Source: Candidatus Heimdallarchaeota archaeon (GTDB lineage: Archaea; Asgardarchaeota; Heimdallarchaeia; Heimdallarchaeales; Kariarchaeaceae). From it: a stretch of 42,489 nucleotides of DNA. The stretch is taken from the NCBI GenBank assembly GCA_015522385.1, contig WAMJ01000263.1, forward strand, positions 1-42,489. Reading direction: 5' to 3'. The translations under genes were made by a program, and so were the position numbers. The notes beneath the pieces were generated by a model. That model ran no database searches, was not told the origin of the DNA, and saw only the letters and a list, made by a program, of their open reading frames with translations. Below, one piece after another: positions 32,526 to 40,956 of the stretch (within the stretch, counting starts at the first letter, position 1; every line of letters starts with the position of its first letter).

Positions 32526-33053
32526 TCAGGATCTGCTCTTCCACTCGACGTCGGGCACACCCTGTGATTGGTTGATGAATCGAGCTAGAACGAAGAGGTA
32601 GTCAGAGAGTCTGTTGACGTAGGCGACGATTTCCTCCGGGATCTCGGTGGTCTTCATTAACCTCACGACAGACCGCTCTGTCCTCCGTGCAACTGTCCTT
32701 GCAATGTGAGCCACTGAACTTGCCTGCGAACCTCCTGGAAGGATAAAGCTTCTCAGAGGTATTAGCTTCAAGCTCATCTCATCTATCCATTTCTCTAGTT
32801 CCTCGACGTCCTCGGTCTTCACGACGTTCCTGTACTCGACGGATGCCAATTCCGATCCGATCTCGAAGAGTGTGGACTGTATGAGTTGTAGTTTGTCCTT
32901 GTGGACATCTGTCATGGATGTCAGAAGTCCTAGAACACTGTTAAGCTCGTCCACATTGCCATAGCTCTCAACTCTCAGATCATCCTTGTCAACCCTCTCT
33001 CCTCCAATGATCGAGGTTTTTCCCTTATCTCCCTTCTTCGTGTATATCTTCAT
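32526..33053 (-). CDS. Cob(I)alamin adenosyltransferase, PduO type
   Basis: This 175-residue enzyme transfers the adenosyl group of ATP to cob(I)alamin, giving coenzyme B12. The N-terminal MKIYTKKGDKGKTSIIGGERVDKDD is the PduO-type ATP site; VESYGNVDELNSVLGLL, FILPGGSQASSVAHIARTVARRTERSVV and YVNRLSDYLFVLARFIN complete the family pattern. Length is typical. The downstream end is 49 bp from the convergent HPt gene. Confidence 0.95.
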   Translation of the reverse strand: MKIYTKKGDKGKTSIIGGERVDKDDLRVESYGNVDELNSVLGLLTSMTDVHKDKLQLIQSTLFEIGSELASVEYRNVVKTEDVEELEKWIDEMSLKLIPLRSFILPGGSQASSVAHIARTVARRTERSVVRLMKTTEIPEEIVAYVNRLSDYLFVLARFINQSQGVPDVEWKSRS

Positions 33054-33142
33054 TCTCAGCCATATCTCTTATGTCATTTCAATAATGCTTCGGAACTGTG
33101 GCGACTGCTGGCAAAGTCCCTGATGCATTCCGGTCTAGTGGC

Positions 33143-33409
33143 TTACTTACCACGGAGCTTCTTGTCAAGCTCGAGGAGAGTCGGTCCATGTATTCCCAAT
33201 TCCCGGAAGAGCCTGTCCTTCCATTCCAATAGGGGGCAATTCTCCACTGTCTTGCAGTATTCAGGAGTAAGCGATGAAGCTTTTGAACAGTGGAGGTCAT
33301 CGATGTGGTGGCAATGGGCAAAGTCACGGGGTGGCTGCATCCTGAAGTAGACCACGATGTCCCCGACTTTGAAGTGGGCACTCTTGTGGTACCCTGTGAT
33401 GTTGTTCAT
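33143..33409 (-). CDS. Small Cys/His-rich protein, hypothetical
   Basis: An unrecognised protein of 88 residues. The centre reads DFAHCHHIDDLHCSKAS with further Cys in YCKTVENC, four cysteines and several histidines in all, suggesting a bound metal. ATG 33409 has GTCAAATACC about 25 bp upstream; the frame is open further to 33454. An overlapping minus-strand frame (33079-33381) is less likely. It sits between two convergent or parallel metabolic genes with no clear partner. Confidence 0.5.
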   Translation of the reverse strand: MNNITGYHKSAHFKVGDIVVYFRMQPPRDFAHCHHIDDLHCSKASSLTPEYCKTVENCPLLEWKDRLFRELGIHGPTLLELDKKLRGK

Positions 33410-33502
33410 AGATTCATTCGACCTGCCGGGTATTTGACAATTTCTTTTGGTCAATTGAGGTAATCCACACCTTTATACTGAACAGGCATGATGTAGTAAA
33501 TA

Positions 33503-33922
33503 ATGATTGATTACTGTAAGTTCCCGCACATCTGCAACAACACCGAGATCGCAGAGGGTGTCATAATAGAGGGAAACGTCTATGTCAAGGAGGGTGTGGT
33601 AATCGCAAAGGGCTGTAAGCTGAGATCGGACGAGTTCAAGCTGGTGCTGGAGTCAAACGTCCGAATCGGAGACTCGGTGATCGTGCAAAACGAGCTCCAA
33701 CGTGATCTGCGGATCAATGAAAAGACTGAGATCCACTCCGGTGCGAAGATTTTCAATTCGATTGGGAGATCCTGTACGATAGGAGAGAATGTAGAGATCA
33801 GAGCTGAAGTAGGTGACAACTGTGTGATCAAGGCGGGATCGATCGTCACATCTCCGGTACCTCCTGGCTCAGTCTTTGATGGTGGAGAGGTACGGGGTGC
33901 AATTCATTCGGAAATTTCATAA
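33503..33922 (+). CDS. Left-handed beta-helix (hexapeptide-repeat) protein
   Basis: A 139-residue protein built of hexapeptide repeats of the form [IV]xxxx (for example GVIIEGNVYVKEGVVIAKGC, NVRIGDSVIV and SCTIGENVEI), ending VPPGSVFDGGEVRGAIHSE. Such folds occur in acyltransferases, sugar-nucleotide enzymes and gamma carbonic anhydrases. I do not see the three metal histidines of a carbonic anhydrase or a clear acyltransferase histidine, so function is open. It lies 21 bp before the arginase start on the same strand. Confidence 0.75.
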   Translation: MIDYCKFPHICNNTEIAEGVIIEGNVYVKEGVVIAKGCKLRSDEFKLVLESNVRIGDSVIVQNELQRDLRINEKTEIHSGAKIFNSIGRSCTIGENVEIRAEVGDNCVIKAGSIVTSPVPPGSVFDGGEVRGAIHSEIS

Positions 33923-33943
33923 CTCTCGGGATTATTGGAACTT

Positions 33944-34861
33944 ATGGTAGAATTCAGTGAGATCGCGATTATTGGTGTCCCCCAGGATCTAGGGGCTTCG
34001 CGGAGAGGTGTGGACATGGGGCCATCCGCCATGAGGGTTGCAGAGCTCTCCGAGAAGATTGCGAGACTTGGATATGATGTCATAGACTACGGGAATCTTC
34101 ACTGCCATGATATAGACGAGGATCTGAAGGAGGAGAGCAGTGATAAGCTTCGTTTTCTTTCCGAGATCATGGACACCTGTCTTCACCTCAAACAGGAGGT
34201 CAAGTACATCGTCGATAGGAATCAGTTCCCTCTGATCCTCGGGGGTGATCACTCGATCTCAATCGGGACACTTGCAGGGGTCAAGGCGGCTGGGAAGCAA
34301 AAGGTGGGGATCATCTGGGTCGATGCCCATGGTGACTTCAACACACCTCTTACGACTCCTACAGGGAACATCCATGGTATGCCCTTCGCAGTACTGACGG
34401 GACGTGGTGACGAGCGACTCTTGGGGATAGGTCCATCTCCCACTGTGAGAGAGGAGAATGCCGTGCTCATAGCCGCGAGGGATCTGGACAGGGAGGAGGC
34501 AGAGAGCTTGAGGTCATCCGGTGTCACAGTGTTTACCATGAGGATGATCGATGAGATGGGGATGGCTAAGGTAGCAACCGAGGCATTGAGGATCGCTACC
34601 ATGGGCGTCGATCACCTGCATGTGTCCTTCGACATCGATGCCTTGGATCCCGAAGAGGCACCTGGGACTGGTACGCGAGTGAATGGGGGATTGACATATC
34701 GTGAGGGGCATCTCCTGATGGAGATCATCCACGAAAGTGGTGTCCTGTCATCCCTTGAGATGGTTGAGGTCAACCCCACGCTTGACGTCAGGAACAAGAC
34801 CGCGAAGCTTGCAGTCGACCTGATCAGCTCTGCCCTTGGCAAGAAGATCCTCGGTAGCTGA
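33944..34861 (+). CDS. Arginase-family ureohydrolase
   Basis: A manganese ureohydrolase of 305 residues that hydrolyses arginine to ornithine and urea, or a related guanidino compound. Metal motifs are LILGGDHSISIG, VDAHGDFNTP and SFDIDALDP; the segment TGNIHGMPFAVLTG and the N-terminal IIGVPQDLGASRRGVDMGPSAMR are more arginase- than agmatinase-like. ATG 33944 is preferred; a TTG three codons earlier (33935) is possible. It could supply ornithine for polyamine or proline synthesis. Confidence 0.88.
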   Translation: MVEFSEIAIIGVPQDLGASRRGVDMGPSAMRVAELSEKIARLGYDVIDYGNLHCHDIDEDLKEESSDKLRFLSEIMDTCLHLKQEVKYIVDRNQFPLILGGDHSISIGTLAGVKAAGKQKVGIIWVDAHGDFNTPLTTPTGNIHGMPFAVLTGRGDERLLGIGPSPTVREENAVLIAARDLDREEAESLRSSGVTVFTMRMIDEMGMAKVATEALRIATMGVDHLHVSFDIDALDPEEAPGTGTRVNGGLTYREGHLLMEIIHESGVLSSLEMVEVNPTLDVRNKTAKLAVDLISSALGKKILGS

Positions 34862-34899
34862 CAAGCGTATATTTATCTTCAGGGAATCTCACACTGGCT

Positions 34900-36306
34900 G
34901 TGAACATTCAGTCCGTAACCACCGTTCTGCAGAACTCAAGGGGTGAGGTTCTGATCTGCAAACGAAGCCCCAAAGTAAGCTATTTCCCCAACGCTTGGGT
35001 ATTTCCCGGGGGGAAGTTAGAGGTACCTATCTCCAACTGGACGGGTGAGGAGGATTACGTCGTCGACACTGCACTCCAAGAGATATTCGAGGAGACGGGG
35101 ATCATTCTTGGGAACCGCAGGACGAGCCAGACTCGGGAGGGCTCGTGGAAGGATCAAGTTGAGGATATCGTGAAGACAGAGACCCTCGTAAGCAGGTTAC
35201 GTTTCGCAGGGAGGAGACAGACTCCACCGTTCGACAAGGGTATCTTTGACACCAGCTACTTCTACCTTCAGGATGGTTACTTCGACGAAATACGCTGCGA
35301 AGGAGATGGTTCAGAGATTGTGGCGATCGAGTGGGTCAGACCCGAGGATGCCATCGTTCAATTCTCCAAGGGAGAGAGAAACTACCCACCACCAGTTCTT
35401 TACACCTTCAGGCTTCTCTCTGAATTCGGTGAATCCTTTCCAGATGAGGGGAGGAAGCATACCGATCTACCTCCAGGCATCCAAACTCCTGTGGAGTTCG
35501 CACCTGACTACTTCGTGATCCCTCTCCCTGCACATACTGCTCATCCGTTCACTTCTACAAATCTGGGAATAATTAGGGGTAGTGAATCAGTACTCTTCAT
35601 CGATCCCGGTTGGAATACAAGCTGTGAATGGGCAGATGAACTGATCAGGAGGTACTCTGCTAAAAGGGTCTATGTCTTCCTTACCCACCATCACCACGAT
35701 CATTGGGATGGTCTCCGAACCCTTGCTTTAGTTTACCCCAAGGCAGAGATCATCGGGCATCCTGAGACCTTGGATAAGGTTAAGACAGATCTGCAGGTAA
35801 TTGAGACGACATCTTATGTCATCGATCTCGGAGGTAGAGAGGTGGAGTTTATCTCTGCACCTGGCCATACATCCGGTCATATGATAGCTCTCGACCGATT
35901 AACTGGTATTGTTTATGGTGGTGATCATGTAGTTGGAAGAGGAACGGCCTTACTGGATCCTCGTACGGGGAGCATGAAACAGTACTTGGAAACCCTCGAC
36001 CTCATAGAGAAGCTATCTCCCCGCATGCTCATCCCCTCTCATGGAAGACCGAATTACAGACCTCTGCGAATGATTGAGAGGTACAGGAAGCACCGTTTGG
36101 AACGTGAGCAGCAAATCTTTTTGCTCCTCAACGGTGGCAGAACCATCGAGGAGATCCTCATAACAGTGTACAAGGACGTTCCGCAGAAACTGTGGAAGTA
36201 CGCGAGGTACAACATCGCCCTTCACCTGCAGAAGCTGATTGAGGAAGGGAAGGTCGTTGAGGAAAATGGACTGTATCTCTCAAAGGTAGATAGCAATCCT
36301 AATTAA
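34900..36306 (+). CDS. Nudix hydrolase fused to a LACTB2-like metallo-beta-lactamase domain
   Basis: A 468-residue fusion. Residues 1-180 are a Nudix domain: VFPGGKLE starts the box and ALQEIFEETGI ends it, with a longer spacer between them and Gln in place of the box Arg, as in coenzyme-A/NUDT19-like members. Residues about 205-400 are a metallo-beta-lactamase domain: THHHHDHWDG, APGHTSGHM, YGGDHV and PSHGRP supply all metal ligands. The C-terminus (about 395-468) is a LACTB2-type winged helix (ARYNIALHLQKLIEEGKV). A GTG at 34900 has TATATTTAT 28 bp upstream. Such fusions may cleave and detoxify nucleotide or thioester metabolites, or act on RNA; activity is not determinable. Confidence 0.88.
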   Translation: MNIQSVTTVLQNSRGEVLICKRSPKVSYFPNAWVFPGGKLEVPISNWTGEEDYVVDTALQEIFEETGIILGNRRTSQTREGSWKDQVEDIVKTETLVSRLRFAGRRQTPPFDKGIFDTSYFYLQDGYFDEIRCEGDGSEIVAIEWVRPEDAIVQFSKGERNYPPPVLYTFRLLSEFGESFPDEGRKHTDLPPGIQTPVEFAPDYFVIPLPAHTAHPFTSTNLGIIRGSESVLFIDPGWNTSCEWADELIRRYSAKRVYVFLTHHHHDHWDGLRTLALVYPKAEIIGHPETLDKVKTDLQVIETTSYVIDLGGREVEFISAPGHTSGHMIALDRLTGIVYGGDHVVGRGTALLDPRTGSMKQYLETLDLIEKLSPRMLIPSHGRPNYRPLRMIERYRKHRLEREQQIFLLLNGGRTIEEILITVYKDVPQKLWKYARYNIALHLQKLIEEGKVVEENGLYLSKVDSNPN

Positions 36307-36332
36307 TCAAGGACAAGACTGGAGGTTGTCAG

Positions 36333-36893
36333 ATGAGCGAGAAAGACCCCGATCAACCAATGTTCGATGACCCAATCCTGATGGAGCACAAGTATAACTA
36401 CATCACGAGGCAGGGAGAGTTCAAGGACAGGATTCACTACCCTGACCAGAGTTCGACCAACTGCATAATCTGCCGGATTGTCGAGGAGGATCCCAGCACC
36501 CCTGGATATGAGATCTATAGGAATGACAAATTCATTGTCTTCCTCAATCTCTTTCCATACACCTCCGGCCATATCATGATTTCACCACTCGCTCACATGC
36601 GTGATTACGAGGATTTCTCTACAGATCTTGCGGAGGAGATGGGTGTTTTCATACAGAGGTGCATCAGGTTGGTGAAGACCGCGATGAGGACGGATTCCGT
36701 CAACGTTGGGTGGAATCAAGGTCCCGTGGCTGGTGGATCGATCAAGCACTGGCACGCTCACGTCGTACCTCGGTACCCCAATGAGTTAAACTTCATCGAG
36801 ATAATAGCTAGATCACGACCAGTCATCCAGTCACTAGAGCTTACTCAGAATATTCTGAAGGAACATGTACACATACTAGACGGTTCAGATTAA
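36333..36893 (+). CDS. HIT-family nucleotide hydrolase/transferase
   Basis: A 186-residue histidine-triad protein. CIICRI provides a zinc-type CxxC near residues 47-50, the conserved LNLFPYTSGHIMISPLAHM follows, and the triad is HWHAHVVPR. Such proteins act on AMP-linked or dinucleoside polyphosphate substrates. GGAGG stands about 7 nt before the ATG, and the gene lies 26 bp after the Nudix-metallo-beta-lactamase gene, so the two probably form an operon for nucleotide metabolites. The 3' end overlaps the convergent gene by 4 bp. Confidence 0.92.
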   Translation: MSEKDPDQPMFDDPILMEHKYNYITRQGEFKDRIHYPDQSSTNCIICRIVEEDPSTPGYEIYRNDKFIVFLNLFPYTSGHIMISPLAHMRDYEDFSTDLAEEMGVFIQRCIRLVKTAMRTDSVNVGWNQGPVAGGSIKHWHAHVVPRYPNELNFIEIIARSRPVIQSLELTQNILKEHVHILDGSD

Positions 36894-37300
36894 TAATTCA
36901 CAGAGCTCATCTTTCTCGGATCGAGATCCACCATCCTTCTAGCGGTTTTTAGCTTGTTCACAAAGTTTTTGAGAAATTCAGCATACTCCTCCTCAGATAT
37001 CCTCCCTACCTCATAGAAACTTTTCAGGATGGTGAAGGTAGTTGCAAGGTCTTTGATGCTTTGCAGGAGGATGTCGCATTTCATGGAGATATCCACTCCT
37101 GTGAGATTCAGGACGTTGTTAACAACCTCGCGATTTATCTGTCTCTCGGATAAGGACATAGATATGGCCTCCCGTTCATTGACTAATGTGTCAATATCAG
37201 GGTTTGACCTGAATGTGTATGTCACGCTCAGGTATCTGTTGTTAAAATTCTCTTCAAATATCTTTCGCCGTGAGTAGGTACAATTACGTATACGCGTCAT
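36890..37300 (-). CDS. Small helical hypothetical protein
   Basis: I do not recognise this 136-residue protein. It has a basic N-terminus, a beta-like segment (YLSVTYTFRSNP) and long helices, with no membrane segment. ATG 37300 is chosen over an upstream frame because TAAACTATT lies about 25 bp before it. Confidence 0.5.
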   Translation of the reverse strand: MTRIRNCTYSRRKIFEENFNNRYLSVTYTFRSNPDIDTLVNEREAISMSLSERQINREVVNNVLNLTGVDISMKCDILLQSIKDLATTFTILKSFYEVGRISEEEYAEFLKNFVNKLKTARRMVDLDPRKMSSVNY

Positions 37301-37408
37301 TCTGAACAAGAGCGCCAATAGTTTACTATTTGGGCACTTTGGGGTACGAATACCGCGCGACTTGTGCCGCAAAACGACTATTGTTTACTATTCTATTTCG
37401 AATCCGAA

Positions 37409-38419
37409 TCATCGCCAGATTAACTCTACCTCCTCTGGCCTGAATTGCTGTCTGACCGCGGTATCCTCGATCCTCTGTCTGTATCCATTCTGGTACATAA
37501 GAATACCCGTCCACGCAATCATGACACCATTGTCGATCGCGGTCGGAGCGGGTAGCCCGAAGAACCTTGATGAGTGTTCTGACGCCATATCATTGAGCAT
37601 TTCCTTCAATCTACTGTTCGCAGCAACTCCACCTGTGACTAAGACCTCGTTCTTCCCGAGATGTGCCAGTGCCCGCTCAGCCACTTCGGTGACCATGGCG
37701 AAAGCAGTTTCCTGAAGGGAGTTGCACATTGTCTCGATGGAGTATTTGCCTGACTTTGCGGTTCTTGTAGTTGCGGTCAGTAGGCCGGAGAAAGAGAGGT
37801 CCATCCCTTTAACCACATAGGGTAGCTCCACGTACTCATCTGAGAGTCTGGCATAGTCTTCTACAATCTTCCCCATCGGTGCCTTGGAGGCGTCTAGCAT
37901 CATCTCTCGACCAAAGACATCAAGGCAGTTGCCGAGAGGGATGTCGAGTGTCTCACCGAATACACGGTATCGGTTCTCAGAGAGGGCTATCACCTGTGAG
38001 TTTCCACCCGAGACGTAGAGGACAACAGGGTCATCCATGTTTCCTAGTAACCTTCCGATTTCGACATGGGCGACTTGGTGGTTGACCCCCACGATTGGTT
38101 TGTCAAGGATGACGGAGAGTGTACGGGCTGCTATAGCGTCCATTCGAAGGCAGGGACCCATACCTGATCCTTGGGTGAAGGATACCAGATCGATCTCACT
38201 AGGTTCAATTTTTGCTTCTTTCAGTGCCTTAGCGATGAGTTTAGGAAACTGATCTCCGTGATGCTCTGCCGCGTCCCTCGGTATCACACCCTCACCTATA
38301 GGCGGTTTATATGTGGATCTCTGGTTCGATAAGATCTCCCCCTCTGAGGTGATGATCCCGACACCGCACTTATCTGCTGATGACTCCAGACCTATGGAGA
38401 TGATCGTGTCATTCATCAT
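37409..38419 (-). CDS. kae1: Kae1, tRNA N6-threonylcarbamoyladenosine synthase subunit
   Basis: Kae1 transfers threonylcarbamoyl to A37 of ANN-decoding tRNAs as part of the KEOPS complex. The 336-residue product begins IISIGLESSADKCGVGII and shows IPRDAAEHHGDQFPKL, GPCLRMDAIAARTLS, the iron-binding NHQVAHVEIGR, YVSGGNSQV, GNCLDVFGRE, DLSFSGLL and TGGVAANSRLKEML, ending DNGVMIAWTG. There is no fused Bud32 kinase domain. The usual NHCIGH motif is NHQVAH here, with both histidines kept. TTTTTATTC about 25 bp upstream suggests a leaderless start. Confidence 0.95.
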   Translation of the reverse strand: MMNDTIISIGLESSADKCGVGIITSEGEILSNQRSTYKPPIGEGVIPRDAAEHHGDQFPKLIAKALKEAKIEPSEIDLVSFTQGSGMGPCLRMDAIAARTLSVILDKPIVGVNHQVAHVEIGRLLGNMDDPVVLYVSGGNSQVIALSENRYRVFGETLDIPLGNCLDVFGREMMLDASKAPMGKIVEDYARLSDEYVELPYVVKGMDLSFSGLLTATTRTAKSGKYSIETMCNSLQETAFAMVTEVAERALAHLGKNEVLVTGGVAANSRLKEMLNDMASEHSSRFFGLPAPTAIDNGVMIAWTGILMYQNGYRQRIEDTAVRQQFRPEEVELIWR

Positions 38420-38515
38420 ATTTCCCTCTCAATGGGGAATAAAAAGCGTATGGATCGTGTTTCTTGTTCACTTGTTAACCAATAGGTATTAATCAATGTC
38501 CACAGACCGTCTATT

Positions 38516-39253
38516 GTGGTCCGACTCCCACGAGGCAACATAGATTTCGTTCCCATGTGGAAAATACATACGACCGAGTCAACAGATAGTCCTGTGACTT
38601 CGTTACTTCCGCAGATCCTAGGCTTAATCTGGATGGTGAATTTCATCCTGATATTCTCTGCGGGTTTCTTTCTCAACGGGCTCCTCACTCAGCTGGTTGT
38701 TCCTGTACCTCTAGTTATCACCCTTTTCTCTAGCCCCGTCCTCGTTCTCTTCATAGCTCTCCTCATTGCGGTGGCTACTACCTTCCTTGTCCTCACCTTC
38801 GGCGATAACCTCGAGGCTAATACGGTTCGAGATCTTCTCGACATCTACAAGCACCTCGATCGGTACAGCGAGCAGTCGGTGATACTGGACGTGGTTTTCG
38901 GTGTCTTCCTCGGTCTCCTCCTTGGTATCCTTGGCTCATTTCTCCTGATGGTACCTGCCTACTTCTTTGGTATCTTCTTCTTCTATGTATTCATCACCTT
39001 TTTTCCACTTGAGGTCTCTATCTTGTTCTCATTCTCTTTGTCTACACTGTTCGCTGTCCTCACCGTCATTGCCCTCCGTGGTAAGGTGAAGATAGAGGTA
39101 AGTGACCGTGAACTCCCTAGGGAGTATGAAAAGACAAAACGCATTCTCGACATCGAGAGGAGTAATAGAGATCCAATAGTTTGTCCGAGCTGTCGGAGCT
39201 TTATCAGTGCAGAAAGTGAGGTTTGTCCTGTATGCCACGATCAAATTGTTTGA
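38516..39253 (+). CDS. Membrane protein with C-terminal zinc ribbon
   Basis: An unrecognised 245-residue protein with four or more hydrophobic segments (near 32-50, 60-85, 120-150 and 155-185) and a cytosolic C-terminal zinc ribbon (CPSCRSF and CPVCHD). GTG 38516 lies about 25 bp after a TATTAATC element; ATG 38555 is an alternative. The stop is 13 bp from the convergent SepF-like gene. Confidence 0.65.
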   Translation: MVRLPRGNIDFVPMWKIHTTESTDSPVTSLLPQILGLIWMVNFILIFSAGFFLNGLLTQLVVPVPLVITLFSSPVLVLFIALLIAVATTFLVLTFGDNLEANTVRDLLDIYKHLDRYSEQSVILDVVFGVFLGLLLGILGSFLLMVPAYFFGIFFFYVFITFFPLEVSILFSFSLSTLFAVLTVIALRGKVKIEVSDRELPREYEKTKRILDIERSNRDPIVCPSCRSFISAESEVCPVCHDQIV

Positions 39254-39266
39254 CTTTGTTGTAGGT

Positions 39267-39710
39267 CTAACTAGCTTGTGTGCTTACTTTCTCAAGAGCT
39301 GATCTGACGGCAGAGTCATCGTTGAACTCGGGGACTACCTCAGTTAGAGTCTTCACCCTGATAAGCTGCTTACCATCTGTGAGAAGTACTAACTCTTTCA
39401 TCACCTCGCTAAGTTGCAGGTTCTGAGCTTTTGCTTCCTTTCCAAGAGAGTTGAGGAATCTTGACCTCACCATTGGGGATGTCCTGAGTGGCTTGAGGTT
39501 CACGAAGACAGGCTCTCCTGCCTTTGCAATCTCAATAAGTGAGGATGGGTCTGCCTCTCCTGCAATCGCTACGAAGTGAAGGGGTAGTTTCTTGGTTTTT
39601 ACCGTCGTCCTTACCCGGTTCTGTGTCTTCCTGCTCATCCGACCGGCGGCTATACCAACAAGCAGTGCAACACCTGCTGTAATCAACGGAAGTATGTCAT
39701 TTAGGGCCAT
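39267..39710 (-). CDS. Membrane-anchored SepF-like protein
   Basis: A 147-residue protein with an N-terminal membrane helix (ILPLITAGVALLVGIAAG) and a basic linker, then a SepF/DUF552-like domain (about 50-130): AKAGEPVFVNLKPL corresponds to the kegkpVivnl strand, then a long helix and LVLLTDGKQLIRV as the closing strand. In archaea SepF anchors FtsZ to the membrane. Usual SepF has an amphipathic helix rather than a full membrane segment, so the call is tentative. CATATATTTC on the minus strand is 26 bp before the ATG. Confidence 0.5.
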   Translation of the reverse strand: MALNDILPLITAGVALLVGIAAGRMSRKTQNRVRTTVKTKKLPLHFVAIAGEADPSSLIEIAKAGEPVFVNLKPLRTSPMVRSRFLNSLGKEAKAQNLQLSEVMKELVLLTDGKQLIRVKTLTEVVPEFNDDSAVRSALEKVSTQAS

Positions 39711-39843
39711 CGAAACTCAGAAAGGGTCGCAGAAATATATGTGGTGGTGGTACTTACGTAACATATGGGTATTCTTTCAGGATGTGCGTTCAGTGAACTC
39801 TTGTATTTCACTATTTCTTATATCAAATTCAAGAGAATTTCGT

Positions 39844-40863
39844 ATGAGCAGAATATTTGTTACGGGGGCATCGGGACATATCGGAAGGTTCCTCGTACCC
39901 AGACTATGCCAAGCTGGGCATAAGGTTTACTGTCTCATCAGACGGCCTGATCCAGACCTGTGGAGGAAGTTTACCTCCTTCGGTGCAACCATTGTTCTTG
40001 CAGATCTTGAGGAGATCGATCTGTATAGGGACTACTTGGCTGATGCTGTCGTTATTCACCTGGCCGCACTGGTGCAGGTTGGAAATCTTACAAGAGATGA
40101 AAAGTTGGAAATGACGAGAGTGAATGTCGAGGCGAGTAAGGGTCTCCTCTCGGAGTTCATCGTGCAGGGGGGTAGACACTTTATCCATATCTCCAGTCGT
40201 CAAATCATTGGTAATACCAATGACTGGATAACCGAGGAGGAGGGTGAGCGAATGGTGCATTCTGGGGAGAGCTTCGTAACACACTACGCGCAAACAAAGG
40301 CTGAATTTTACCTGCATCTTAAGCAGAGTTCCGCTCCCTTCACGATTATTACACCTGGGATGATCTATAGCACGATGATGGGTGGCACAGGTGTACCACA
40401 CATATTTACCCTCTTCACAAGGGGATTGAGATTCACCGCTAAAGATACGAAGATAGTCTATACATATGTTGAGGATTTTATCCATGCTATAATTAGGGTC
40501 ATAGATAGCCCCGATGCCACAATAGGTAAAGAGTTCTACGTGAACAACGGGTCATTAAGACGCTCTGAGCTCTTCTCAATCTTTCAGCGAGTGTTAGATA
40601 CCAATCGTCGGATCTTCAAACTACCTATTGGTGTCCTCAGGGGCATTGTCAAGGTGCAGGGTACCTTTGGTATCAGGTCATGGTTGCTGAACACGGAGTT
40701 ACTCAATCTCTCAGAAATGAACAGTCTCCTCGATCCGTCAAGGTCTGTCGACATTTTGGGTCTACACTACCATGATTTGGAAGACTCCCTCTTGCAGTGT
40801 CTTGAGACAATAAAATCTGTGAATTTTCAAAGACCTCGACCTATTAGGACAATTAATCATTAG
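39844..40863 (+). CDS. NAD-dependent epimerase/dehydratase-family protein
   Basis: An extended short-chain-dehydrogenase of 339 residues: RIFVTGASGHIGRFLVPRL is the NAD motif, followed by VIHLAALVQVG, NVEASKGLL, HISSRQIIG and the active-site YAQTKAEF (YxxxK). The C-terminal half carries GMIYSTMMGG and YTYVEDFIHAI. Substrates may be sugar nucleotides, sterol-like or quinone-linked compounds. ATG 39844 has CTTATATC 24 bp upstream; the longer open frame before it overlaps the SepF-like gene and is ignored. Confidence 0.85.
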   Translation: MSRIFVTGASGHIGRFLVPRLCQAGHKVYCLIRRPDPDLWRKFTSFGATIVLADLEEIDLYRDYLADAVVIHLAALVQVGNLTRDEKLEMTRVNVEASKGLLSEFIVQGGRHFIHISSRQIIGNTNDWITEEEGERMVHSGESFVTHYAQTKAEFYLHLKQSSAPFTIITPGMIYSTMMGGTGVPHIFTLFTRGLRFTAKDTKIVYTYVEDFIHAIIRVIDSPDATIGKEFYVNNGSLRRSELFSIFQRVLDTNRRIFKLPIGVLRGIVKVQGTFGIRSWLLNTELLNLSEMNSLLDPSRSVDILGLHYHDLEDSLLQCLETIKSVNFQRPRPIRTINH

Positions 40864-40956
40864 AATCTTATTTTGGTATTCAAATATTAGATTCTCCGCT
40901 ATATTTCTAAGATATTAATTTGAGAAATATTGTATTTAAGATATCAGATATTTAGT

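Noticed and set aside
33079..33381. Alternative minus-strand frame near the Cys/His-rich protein
   Set aside because: Low-complexity Ser/Thr/Arg translation and no promoter or ribosome signal; the 33143-33409 frame has a better start and composition.
39592..39843. Long N-terminal extension of the epimerase-like protein
   Set aside because: Antisense to the SepF-like gene, and the NAD motif starts right after ATG 39844 with a TATA box 24 bp upstream.
40864..40956. Transposon end or attachment site in the AT-rich spacer
   Set aside because: Only AT-rich runs with repeated ATATTAGAT-like words; no terminal inverted repeat or target duplication. It is a spacer between convergent genes.
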